Position numbers and translations under genes: made by a program | Notes under the pieces: model-generated | What the model was told of the DNA's origin: nothing | The model's input: only the letters and a program-made list of their open reading frames with translations | Databases searched by the model: none | Part shown: positions 49,372 to 60,061 of the stretch, piece after piece | Numbering within the stretch: position 1 is the first letter of the stretch | Layout: each line of letters opens with the position of its first letter | NCBI RefSeq assembly: GCF_963676685.1 | Contig: NC_092344.1 | Coordinates: 50,862,830-50,926,829 of the forward strand | Reading direction: 5' to 3' | Source: Mytilus edulis | Lineage: Eukaryota > Mollusca > Bivalvia > Mytilida > Mytilidae | DNA length: 64,000 bases

Positions 49372-49839
49372 GGTGTCAGACCACCAATTAAAAATCCCTA
49401 TCTGTTCAACCAAATTTTGCAATTTTCACAGCTTTCTAAATATTTTACCTTAAGTTTAACTTCAAGGAAACCAGGTATATCCTGAATTGTACATGTATCA
49501 CCTTCCTACATGCCAATTTTCAACCAATGTTTAAAGTCTTGTAACAAATTTCTAATTTTGAAAAGACAGGTACTACCAAAATAACTCCCGGTTTTCTGGA
49601 AATCTTAAATTAGTGTACTATGTAGCGCATTAATCCTGAATTTTTAATGCAAACTCATAGACAAGTGAATTTTGGCTCAAAATGGTCTAAATATATTTCC
49701 CTTTCACCAAAAGTTTCATTTCTGCAAATTTGTTTGTTAGTTTAAGTAAACAATGACATCAAAAGCACTATTTTGTGTCAAAGTAGGACTACTTTTACAT
49801 ACGTTCTAAATTGGAGGGAGTAATTGGTGGTCTGACACC
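49372..49839 (+). mobile_element. Element B, copy 8 (right outer terminus)
   Basis: Carries the outer variant CAGCTTTCTAAA like copy 1. Left flank TAAA, right flank AAAAGTGCGTC, where the arm-1 sequence resumes its match to arm 2. Confidence 0.88.
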
Positions 49840-50892
49840 AAAAGTGCGTCTAATATAATAAACCTTTGATTTTAATTTCAGTGCACACATAAGTGTAAAC
49901 GATCATCAATAACATTCTTTTTAAAGAATAAAAAAAAGAAATTGAGAGGAAAATATATCGAACGTTTATGAGTAATAAAACAAAAAGGACCTTGTACACA
50001 AAACTTTAAAAACCACCCAAACACAGACTGCATTGTAACCTTAGTTTGAACTGTGAATTGCCATAAGAATGTTTTCTCACTGAACATTTACCGAAAGAAT
50101 GGTACAATGTATCATCACACAAAGGTGTGATGTTTAAGCTTGTTAACACAACATGTGTGCGTTGCTGAAATTCCCATCTTTGGGTATGTTGATCAATAGT
50201 AATAGACGTCACAACCTTAGTTTATTCGTTATATGACATAGTGTACCATGGGATATTTAACGGTCCAGCAGCAATTTTTAAGAACAAAACTCCAAATTAT
50301 TACCTTATTATAGCTATGTTGCATGTTACATTTTTCTACATATAAACTACTACAGTACACATTTAATGAAAAGAGGAAACCAAAGGAATTATTTACTTGT
50401 AGCTGTAGATGTTATTAAAAAGGAAACAATTCGTGGTGACGATAAAAGAAAAACACCAAGCAGTGATATTTTAATAGAGTATTTGGCAACCCGTAACATA
50501 ATTCAGGATGTGATCGCTTATTATCCAGGATGTAAACACAAAATTTATGCAACTGCGTGATAAAGTTTATAGAGGATTGAAATCGTATTCAAATTCTGTT
50601 TTCTTTTATTTATCTCCTTTATTTTCCATGTGAAATCAGTCAACCAGAACATATGTAAATTTTTATCGAGAATCTGCTTGTATCATTATCAGACGGTAAC
50701 ATACGTTTTCTGTTTCTTTTATCGTCTGAAAGAATGTTTAATTTTGTAAAATTATTATGAAACAATTAGTCTCGATCTTTTTTCTCATCATTCAAACTTT
50801 GCAAAAAAGCTGACATGCAAATAGCAACCGATTTTTTTCCCTCTCCATGATGAACGTCATATACATACACACAATAACATGTAAATTGAGAG

Positions 50893-50926
50893 TTGTCTCG
50901 TTGGCACTCATACCACATCTTCCTAT
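50893..50926 (-). repeat. Fragment of mussel repeat family C
   Basis: GTTGTCTCGTTGGCACTCAT followed by ACCACATCTTCCT is a short end piece of the family. I see no equivalent in the paired stretch of arm 2. Confidence 0.55.
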
Positions 50927-51260
50927 ATAATATCTATATAGAGCCAGCAAAATGTTACCGTGTATCTATAAAGAGAGGTAACTCTATTTTATTTTTAATA
51001 ATTGGTGAAACAAAATTCACAATCATATTTTTATTAATCGTTTATGATTTATTGATTGTTGGTTGCTTAACGTTCAGTGGCAATATTTCATGAATTAATC
51101 GTCTATGTGGGTTGATAAAGATATCGACCAAAGCCTTCAACAGTATGCAAAATCACATTCTAGTTGATCATACAAATGTACAGTTACCTCTAGAGACAGC
51201 ACCAAACACACATATCGAGACAATTCAGTACAAATCAGTGAAGGGCAATAAAACTTTGGA

Positions 51261-51614
51261 TTACAAATGTACATGTGTGTTCAATTAAATTGATTTTATT
51301 TTATGTGTTTTAACGTCACGTTTAATTGTGCTTTCTCTTATGGTTGAGGCCTGCTATCTAACTCTAAGGTGAATAGATATTTTCGTATCACACCGTACGG
51401 AGTGTGATATGAAAAAGTGATATCAAAATTACGTTAATTTGATTGGCTTATCTCGTAAATTTCCAATATTTTCATTGGCCGTTGATCAGGTCATTATTCA
51501 CTGGAAAAGGTCATGCCGGGACTACTTTTTTTTTCTTGACAACTGATTGTTTACTCCCGGTTTTCGCGATTTTCGTCTGCTTTATCGTCTGCATTATCTA
51601 ATATAAATCTTATC
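51261..51614 (+). promoter_or_regulatory. Spacer upstream of the Crypton-like gene
   Basis: Lies between the duplication arms. It contains the near-palindrome ATCACACCGTACGGAGTGTG (51388-51407), inverted CCAAT-like motifs (GATTGGC, CATTGGCC) near 51441 and 51475, and a weak TATA-like AATATAAAT about 15 bases above the ATG. Regulatory roles are conjecture. Confidence 0.3.
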
Positions 51615-52868
51615 ATGGACGAAGAAATAAAGAAAGGAACCCGTGTACGGTTATGTAACGGAGCAAAGGGCATTATAACTGGCACAACTTCCAATTTCAA
51701 TTTCCCTCTGTATGATATTCAGCTTCGATCAGGCAAAACAGTAACAGAAGCAAGATATCGCTTTGAAATAATTGAAAGTCAATCCCAGACTCCATTCACC
51801 AATTTCTATTCACAGCAAACAACTGTAAATTCGTTGTTAAATAGACCTGTTCTACAACAACCTAGAAATTCACAATTGGAATCAGATTTCCTTCTTGCTC
51901 AAATACTACAAAATGAAATTGAAAATGAAGGGCCTGAAATTGAAAATGTAGAGCCTGAAATTGAAAATGAAGCACCTGAAATTGAAACAGTTCAAACCAC
52001 AAACATGATGATATTGAAATTTTTTTGTCAGGAACAAACAACTCAAAACACTAACAGAAAAACAGTTTCTGACATGAAAATTTTAAATGAGTTTATGAAT
52101 TCTGCATTAGATGACACACGAGACATCTGTGTTATCAAACCCAGAGAATTGAATAGCATAATATGCAAATTTCTAATAAATGTACGCACAAAAAGTGGTA
52201 CAGAGTATGAGCCAACATCAGTCAAGGGTATGAGAAGTAGTTTCGACCGTTATTTAAGAGCAAATAACTATGAAACATCCATAAAAAAGGGTGATATTTT
52301 TTACCAAGCTCGAAGGGTCCTGACAGCTAAAACCATGGATTTAAAAAAAATGGGAAAAAGCAACAAACCTAACAAGGCCCAAGCAGTTACAGATGAGGAA
52401 GTGGACAGACTGTTCAATACTGGACAAATAGGAATGGAACATCCAGATGCATTATTAAGAATGATGTGGTTCCAAAAAACATTGCATTTCGGCATGCGCA
52501 CAGTGACCGAATTTGTGAATATGAAATGGGGGGGATATCAAATTATGTACCAGCAAGTCAGGAACACAGTTTTTGCAATATTCAGAAAGGGCAATAAAAA
52601 CAAGAACAGGGGCCAACCCTGGAAATGTAAGAGACATTCCACCCAGATCTTGGAAAAACCTAGAAGACCCCAGCAGGTGCCATGTGCTTGCATACATTAA
52701 ATATAAAGAACTGAGGCCTACAAAATATAGTACAGAGTCTGATCCTTTTTATGTATCGTCTGTTTCGGTACCAAATCCAGCAAATGGTTTAAATCCCAAC
52801 CAGTGGGTATTAATAAAATCAGTAGCTTTATGAAGCTTATGATAACAAATGCAGGTACATACATTTAG
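51615..52868 (+). pseudogene. Crypton-type tyrosine recombinase-like gene (KIAA1958-like), frameshifted and truncated
   Basis: The first frame runs 361 codons from an ATG in good context (TTATCATGGAC). Residues about 5-53 look like a small SH3/KOW-type barrel (GTRVRLCNGAKGIITG ... YDIQLRSGKTV). A linker with four EIEN-type repeats (about 102-128) follows. From about 160 comes a Crypton/KIAA1958-like core-binding and early catalytic region, with VKGMRSSFDRYLR, a long basic helix and TLHFGMR, where R295 is the likely first catalytic arginine. An extra G in the G7 run at 52528-52534 then shifts the frame. The homologous text resumes one frame over (KWGDIKL, later RDIPPRSWKNL and DPFYVS). A second shift near 52765-52780 moves it to KWFKSQPVGINK, and that frame stops at 52866. 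The conserved His/Arg and nucleophilic Tyr part is absent, unless an intron starts at GCAG/GTACAT (52854). Known relatives are domesticated or mobile Crypton recombinases. The first shift could also be a sequencing error. Confidence 0.75.
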
Positions 52869-53639
52869 CTATAAATATTACCAGATTTCTTATTAAGAAA
52901 AAGTTGAATATCCCTTATAATCATATTTTTAAAGTCATTTAATAACTTAGCAACTGATAGATGACGCCCGTAGCAACAACTCTCGCCACGAAAATAATCA
53001 TAAAAACATTTGTTTTTTACCATACGTTTTACAGCTTGTGATAATTCAATATCGTTTGAATTAAACTGAGTCATCTCATTTTTAAATATATAAAATCAGC
53101 CTTAAGCGAATAAAATAAAACCATATTAGTTCAAAAAGTATACAGATCAGTACGCGTTCCAAAGAAAAACGGCCGTAGCATTTTCCCGTTTCGTGCCGAA
53201 TACAAATAATTTTCATATTTCAAGACACTATACGTATATTGTTTTTAAACTGAAATCGATAAAAAAATTAAAAAATTAATAAAAATATGAAACAAATATT
53301 GTTAAAAAAAGTGTTTAGAATTTCCCTCTTGGGGTACCATTTTGGGGTATTTCCCTTTGAGCGTAGTCCAGGCGGTCAAAATTGACATTTTAAGGAAAAA
53401 GACAGGGAAAATGAACTAATTAATAACATTTGATAAATCATGGTATACAAATTACCAATTTGAAGACATAAAAAGTTTAAATTCATAAAAGTTTGACCAT
53501 TGTTACTACACGTTGTCATGGTTGTGACGTGACGTTGTAAGTAGGCGGGGCTTATAAGTGAGTTGAGGTCATTGACATATAAAGCTAACGTTTATACGTA
53601 TAGCTTTATCTGTATAGTAAAATAGCTGATTGCAGTATA
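52869..53639. other. Spacer between Crypton-like gene and arm 2
   Basis: A 69-codon minus-strand frame (52865-53074) overlaps the end of the Crypton-like gene. I do not recognise it and see no splice context. The rest is AT-rich. Confidence 0.35.
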
Positions 53640-53760
53640 AATTACTATTGAATGCATATAATTTGGATTTTTTTTGTTGTTGAATGAAAATGATTACTTT
53701 TTTTTATATAATTTTACATTCAACAGATTTATGTATATATGAAGAATAAAAACGGTGATC

Positions 53761-53766
53761 TTTATT
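53761..53766 (-). terminator. Candidate poly(A) signal of membrane-protein gene copy 2
   Basis: AATAAA on the minus strand, at the same relative position as in copy 1. Confidence 0.4.
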
Positions 53767-54281
53767 GCGTAAAAAGAGAAATAAGGTCTCAAAAGGTCAT
53801 CATGGCACAACACATTCAAGTAGAATGACAAGAAGAAGACAGACAAAACCTTACAAAAACAAAACAAAACTGTCTACAAAACACAACATAAAAAAACTAG
53901 ATTAAAAAATTCAAACCCCTCCAAAATAGGAGGGATAAAGAGCTACAACTGTGATATGGAAAAGTTACCAGTTCTGGTCTATAAGTGAATGTTTATCCAT
54001 TGTTGACTACTAACTATCATTGTATATGTTAACATATTTTGTTAGAGTACTAACACAACACACATTCTTGTATTCAACTAAATATACATTTTCTATTCAA
54101 ATAGAATAATGATAATAATGAAAACTTCTGGTATATCTTAATTCATATATCGTGCGACCAGCTCTCTTAAAGTTAAAGAAAAGGTTTTAGTAGGAAACAA
54201 CAATTTGCCCAAAAAATGTCTCTCTTTAACAGTTTTTTAATGCTGTCATTGTTCTTATACATAAACATGTATATTGTTTTA

Positions 54282-57200
54282 TTATTGTTTCATGCCATGG
54301 TTGTCATAAGACATTTTAGATTCATACAAATTTGACAGCGGCTGCGCGGGAAGATCCTGTGCGAGTGCAGTATCGTTTAAATGATAGGATTGTGTTGGAT
54401 AACTGTTGATTGTATCCGGATATGGTGGTGATGTTGGGTAAGGTGGCGATGTTGGGTAAGGAGGCGGTGGTTGTTCTGGTGTCGAGTTGGTAGTATATTG
54501 CATGTTTTGTGGATAGTTTGTTGAATCTTTGGTATTGTAGTCAATTCCAGTCTTGTATGACGAGTCGTGTGCTGAATATGGTGATGGTGCGTATGTTTCT
54601 GAAAAATTGAAATGATCATAATTTATTTCAGGTATTAGTAGAATACATAATTTTTTTTCAATTTGGAACTATCATTTGAAAGTTGTTTTCGTTGTTTTGA
54701 ATTTACAATAAAAATATTTAATTATATCAAGAACAATTAATTTCTAACCAATATTAACCCACTAACTTAAATAACTATCAAATATCTGGACAAAGCAATG
54801 AAAATAATTTTAAAGAGAAATTATATTAATTGCCTCTTCTTCTACAGTAATTGCATTTCGGTAAATCAATATGAACAACCTAATTATTGCGCTAGTCTTT
54901 TGGTTGGTGCATTCACCTGGTATTTTTGTCGCTAAAATATTTCGGTACAATTTTATACTTTTTACTTGAATTCGTTTTAAGCATCATTTATGAGAATTTT
55001 CTTTTTTAGTTGATTCTGATTGAAACCTTTTTCTTTTATACATCTTGTAATTCAATACCAAAAATCATTTTTTTTACTTACGTGGCACATTTGAAGACCA
55101 AGTGATCACTTGCCCAGTATTTTTTGCTCGTGGATTTGTTTTGCAGCACACCGCTCTAATGACGTAGATAGCAACAATCAACCCCACTATGCCAACGATA
55201 CCGCCGATCACAGCTCCAACTATAGTTCCAGTCGACGTCCTAAAAATTGATAATCAGAAAAACGATTTTGAAAAATATTCCTGCTTCATACTATGGTAAA
55301 ATGACAATATCTGCAAGGTTACCAACTCTTGGAAAAATAAAATGTAAAAAAAGGCTTTTGAAAGCATTAATAAAAACATATCTTAAGTTTATTTTTTTTT
55401 TAATCTGGGCATTGTACAAGATCGTATTTTCTTGTACAATACATGACTTGCTACATAAGTTCTCTGAATTGCAAGAACTGATGTATCATCAGCTGATTAT
55501 TTGCAATCAGTATCCTTCTTTAATTCTTTTTTGTCAATTAATTTTGTTATTCATTGATGATTTTCCTGAACCGAATTTAATTGTTTGTACTTTTGTGTTT
55601 GTCTATTATTGAAGATTGTTTGATTGTTGTTTTTTTAATGTTGTTTGACATGTGTCTTTGTGTTTCCTGTTGATTGACGTAAACCCACATGTATGTTTAC
55701 CTATATAACATTAATTAATTAAACTTAGTTTAAGCCTAACTCCATACAATGTTTAATATATTTTTTTGTGATATCTGTACCGAAGAAGGGTGCATAACAA
55801 TGTTTTCTTAGTACGTAGATTATTTTTGTTTATTGAAATAGCATTAAATTGCATGTATTTATATATAACTTTAAATGTACTTTGTGGGTCAATGTCATAA
55901 TTTTCTTTAAGCTTTAAAAACTTCACAGTGATTACATGCGTAAATACAACCGGAAACTTGAGTTTGTTTATCATGGAAATTTAAATAATTTAAGTTCAAA
56001 TGCGACACTTAAAAGAAACCATCTTTTAAGTTTTGAAAGTCTATGATTTATATAAATACGTCATATTTCAGATATGTCCGTTTGTTGATAAGACATATCT
56101 AGAGTGCATTTCTTTCTAACCAAACTTTTGTAACCGTTGTGTGGTGGTTGTTGTTGTTTTCTAAACGCTACAAATGTAGAAACAAATACATGATCGTTTA
56201 ATCAGTGTTTACTGACCCTGTTTGAACTTTCAATAATGCATGCACATGTTGTTGGTAAACAGAATTTTTACAAACGTCAAAACAAATAAATCGTTTAATC
56301 AGAATGAAGTTAGAAAAATGTAGCGTTTGTTCTAAAAAAACGATGAACGACAACCCCATAAAACCCATTTTTCTGATCATAGATGACTTCAACAGCTCAA
56401 AAAAGGTCATGCACCAAAATTAAAGCAGATTCTAGATTTCTTTTTTTTCGATTTGAGACCCATATGCTATCAATGCTTTTCGGCTACATTTATAAGTACT
56501 TTCTAATGGATATATTATACACTATAATGTCTCAATTTAGTATGCTGATATTTCAAATTTTGACACAGTAGGGATTCCCATTTGTTAGCCCTTCATCCTG
56601 GTCAATCATGGCCAATTTTGTAGAGCTTACATATTTTTTTTAAACACTAACTCATAACGATCTCGTCATAAATATGAAAAGAAAAAATATTTTCCACTGA
56701 ACGTTACCAATACAATTACTCTGAAAAGATTAGTTTACAAAATACAACAATACACAATACTATTTTTTTTTTATTAAAAACACACAACAAGTGACGTAGC
56801 GTTTACGATTATATGTTTTGCAAGTCAAACTCTTCCCTGTCTCATTAATTTACTATACTGAACGATCTGTTATTATTCTTTTTTTTTCCAAATCATTCAT
56901 TTTTGTTTTGCAAGTTTTTGTTGGTTAATACAAAGGGGTACCATTAAAAGAAGTATGTCACATGCTGAGACATATTTAAATTTAGAAATTTATATACTCT
57001 AGCTCGTTTTAATCAATTGAAAAGCTGGCATTACAACATGAAGTTAAAACTAGTAATATGGTATTAGAAATTACCCGCTGCCATAGGAACTGTAGTAGTA
57101 TCCCCCTCTATAATAACCACTCCGAAATCTTCCTCTGAATCGTCCACAGCATGATGAAACTAAGAAAATGAAGAAATAAACTTATTACGGAAAAAATGTT

Positions 57201-58510
57201 TTGGTTCAACAGTTTACTCATAAATACCAAGTGATGTTTTTAAAGCTTAACACCCTAACATTTGATTTTTTGTTTGAAGAGTATACATGTCCATAATCTT
57301 TATAAACACTTTTAATGAAGAGATATTGATTGTTGAAATACGCATCTGGTGCAGCAACATTGGTACCGTTTATGTTATCATTATTTTCACAGTTATTGCA
57401 TATTTAATCTTTAGGCACTTATGTAAAATTGAGAAGGGCAATGGGGAATGTGTCAACAACCTGACCAAAGAGCAGAAAACAGCCGAAGGTCACCGATGGG
57501 TCTTAAACACCGCGAGAAAATCCTTGCTGACCATCAAAAAGCTTATTATAACGACCACCCGATGTTGCAAACCTGTGTATAAATTCGTATAGTTTTACAA
57601 CAAAACGTGTTGCATTCATTGCGGATGAATAGAAATATAATTAGATAAAAGTTAGTTAGACAAGAAAAAAGTAACAAGACGAACTAGTGGTTCATAAACA
57701 TCTGATCTTCAATGCTTGTGGTAGCTTAAAGCCTCTGTTTTGCCTGACAATTTTACAAGGGCGACTTATAAATATCTTTGTTTTTTCATATTTGTTTTGT
57801 ATAATATAGGCTACTACGTTGAGGTTAAAGTTATATCGATATACTTTCAAATGGGCTTGAATAACTAAGCTGTGATTAATAGTTTAATCCCTTCACATGT
57901 TTTTTGTCTGTCCAACGACAGGGTCCTCATTATTAGTTTTATTTCATATAAGAAACTAGATTTTGATTGTCTTTGTTAAATGTATTCCCTTTTTTTCTAG
58001 AGTTGGGATATTGAAGAGCTCAACATATTTAAAAAAAAATGTTTATAGACAACTTATATTATCATGGTTGATGACCTATGTTAACCCCGAGATATCTTTT
58101 CTAGTTGGTGCTGGTACTACTTCAATAAATAAAGGTCCAAAAAAAAATTGAACTGCAATTAGGGAGCTGCCATTTGATTGTTATGGGGGAAAGCTAGGAT
58201 AAAAGAATGTGTCCTGCATTATTTTTTATAGTTTTGATCTCTGTCCTGCCTTTTTATTTTTCACTTTATTCGGTCCTGTTTTTTTTATTAGACTATTTTC
58301 CCATTAATTGTCATTCTGTCTTTTTTTTTTTTGCCAAGTTCCTCATCCGGACTTTTTTTTACTCAAAAGCTCCCTTTGATGAAGAAAAATTAGCATGTAG
58401 AAAACTATTTGTAGTTCATCTTATTTCATTACTGTTTATAAAGAAAAAAAATTCTTACCTGCAATAGCGAACAGAACACAGAAAATTAACAATTTCTTGT
58501 CCTTCTCCAT
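54282..58510 (-). CDS. CYYR1/Shisa-like single-pass membrane protein, copy 2 (four exons)
   Basis: Exons join as complement of 58459-58510, 57075-57159, 55082-55239 and 54282-54598, all with GT/AG borders and matching phases, giving 203 aa. It has the same order as copy 1: signal peptide 1-17, CC pair and Tyr-rich ectodomain, Gly-zipper helix at about 50-73, juxtamembrane CC, and Pro/Tyr-rich tail. Differences are informative. One codon is missing from the ectodomain (GYYRGG against GYHYRGG). The end of the helix reads IVAIYVI in place of IIIFCVI. The first tail motif is PSPY where copy 1 has PPPY, so one WW-binding site is altered while the PPPPYP and SPPYP motifs remain. No frame damage is seen, so both copies are probably functional. 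Intron 1 is enlarged by repeat insertions. Confidence 0.8.
57425..57600 (+). repeat. SINE-like mussel repeat (family A), copy 3, in intron 1
   Basis: GGCAATGGGGAATGTGTCAA, CAGCCGAAGGTCACCGATGG and CCGCGAGAAAATCC match the family. It is absent from intron 1 of gene copy 1, so it arrived after the duplication. Confidence 0.65.
58160..58375. repeat. MITE-like repeat in intron 1 of copy 2
   Basis: Counterpart of 34639-34862, from AGGGAGCTGCCATTTGATTG to ACTCAAAAGCTCCC. Confidence 0.5.
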
Positions 58511-58599
58511 TTTGAAAATATTTACAACCTTTGTAATATATTATATTTGTTGACTTATATATGCGTCATAATTAACGAAAGTCATGCATGAGTGTGAGG

Positions 58600-58870
58600 T
58601 TAAAACTTTAAACGCAAAATTTTTTTTTTTTATAAAGTTTAAATGCACCCGATATCCGAGACACCCGGAAGACGGACATTATATAGAACTGTTACGAAAC
58701 TGTGGAAATTTACACATCATCCGGATAGTTATTACGCCATGGGATGGTAATGTTGGGGCTACGTTATTATTAACATTTTCATTTTGCAACGTCCGTCTGC
58801 TTCAAATGAATAAAAATAAATCGATGTTGGTACATGTAGGAGGCGGATCGTGAAATTCTCGGTCTCTAAC
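58600..58870 (-). promoter_or_regulatory. Upstream block conserved with gene copy 1
   Basis: Counterpart of 35095-35365, including TATATAA on the minus strand at 58679-58685. Shared small indels break the open frames, which supports a non-coding role. Confidence 0.35.
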
Positions 58871-59717
58871 CTCGAAAAATATTATAAATGTATCATATTC
58901 TAATTATGCAAAAAGAATTCCAAACTTAAAGAATATATATGTGTAATTAGGTTTTAAGTTGTACGTGGTCGCTTTCTCCATTAAAAAGAACACCATGAAT
59001 TAAAATGCCTGAAATATTTTCCACTGGACATTATACAAACATCCAAATCATTCTATCTGATTAAATTTAATTTAAAAAGGGATCACCTTCATCGCAAAAA
59101 AAAAATACACATGCAATTATTTATATATATAAAGAAAAGGTACACATTCAATGCAAAAAGAATCTGTGTGCGTGTGCCGTGCCGACTAATATAACAAACT
59201 TTTTATTTTAATTTCAGTGCGCACATTAGTGATCATGGTCATTGATTACCACTCTTTATAAAGAATCATAAACAAAAATGAAAGGAAAATATATCGAACG
59301 ATTATGAGTAATAAAACAAAGCACACAAAACACACAAAAACCCAAAACACACAAAAAAAAAACACAAAATACTTGTTGCACTGTAACCTTAGTTTTAACT
59401 GTGAATTACCATAAGAAAATTTCTATACTGAACATTTACCGCTTAAATGGTACAATGTATCATCACAAAAAGGTGTGATGTTGGATTACACAACACGTGT
59501 TGCTGAAAGTACCATCTTCATGATCAGGTATGCTCAAGATCAATAGTAGTAGACGCCACAACCTTAGTATATTAAGACAATAGTTACCCAGGGAATTTAA
59601 CGGTCCAGCAGCAATTTATAAGAACTAAACTCGAAATTTTTAACTAAAGGGAACTTCCAATTTTGTCACATAATTCATGGAGCTGTGTTGCCTGTTACAC
59701 ATACATTTTTATTAAGA

Positions 59718-59798
59718 GGCCAAATGATGTCCACCTCCGGGTGCGGGATTTGACATATTCGATCCCCATTTAAATTCTCAATTTTATACTACTACAGT
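59718..59798 (-). repeat. SINE-like mussel repeat (family A), fragment
   Basis: GTCCACCTCCGGGTGCGGGA joined directly to CCCCATTTAAATTCTCAATT, so the middle of the family consensus is deleted. Absent from arm 1 near 50340. Confidence 0.6.
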
Positions 59799-60061
59799 CC
59801 AAATAAAAATGACAAGAGCTAATCAAAGGAATTATTTACTTATACATTGTACAGCATTACATGTAGCTATTGATAATATTAAAAAAGTAAACATCGCAAT
59901 TCGTTGCGACGATACAAAAAAAAACCACCATGCAGTGATAACGCCATTTATTTTACAGTATTTTGAAAACCGTACAATAAGTCAGGATGTGATCGCTAAT
60001 TATACAGGATGTAAACACACATTTATGTAATTGCGTGATAACATTTATAGACGATTCGTAT

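Larger units (their letters stand above)
35676..49839. mobile_element. Composite satellite/transposon array B-(A,B)n-B
   Basis: A 14,164-bp block made only of two modules in direct orientation. A is an 866-bp satellite unit (12 copies, apparently identical) and B is a 468-bp element (8 copies) with TIRs GGTGTCAGACCACCAATTA and its complement. The order is B AAA B A B AAA B A B AA B A B A B. Every B between A units is bordered by TAAA on both sides, whereas A-A junctions have one TAAA. The whole block is bordered by AAAA (35672-35675 and 49840-49843). The matching site in arm 2 (about 59150-59185) has no array. It lies about 0.66 kb upstream of gene copy 1. Confidence 0.9.
31037..51260. repeat. 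Segmental duplication, arm 1 (direct repeat of 53640-61430)
   Basis: From ATTACTATTGAATGCATATA at 31037 the sequence follows arm 2 from 53640 through the membrane-protein gene, its upstream region and further to about 51260, where both arms still share AGCACCAAACACA and ACAATTCAGTACAAATCA. The arms are in the same orientation. Arm 1 differs mainly by the 14.2-kb array at 35676-49839; without it the arm is about 6 kb. The left edge lies about 120 bp beyond the putative poly(A) signal of the gene. Confidence 0.85.

Noticed and set aside
35676-49839. B copies as LTRs of a retrotransposon family with A as the internal part
   Set aside because: B has 19-bp inverted ends and lacks TG...CA tips. 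A encodes no Gag or Pol, and I see no primer-binding or polypurine site.
35676-49839. Array read as CRISPR-like repeats and spacers
   Set aside because: Units are hundreds of bases long and nearly identical, with no variable spacers, in animal DNA.
50366-50560. Pair of similar short frames at 50366-50560 and 59809-60030 as a duplicated small gene
   Set aside because: They lie in paralogous arms, differ by several indels and start positions, and show no signal peptide, domain or splice context.
52865-53074. 69-codon minus-strand frame convergent with the Crypton-like gene
   Set aside because: Not recognisable, no splice sites or poly(A) context seen. It could be a chance frame.
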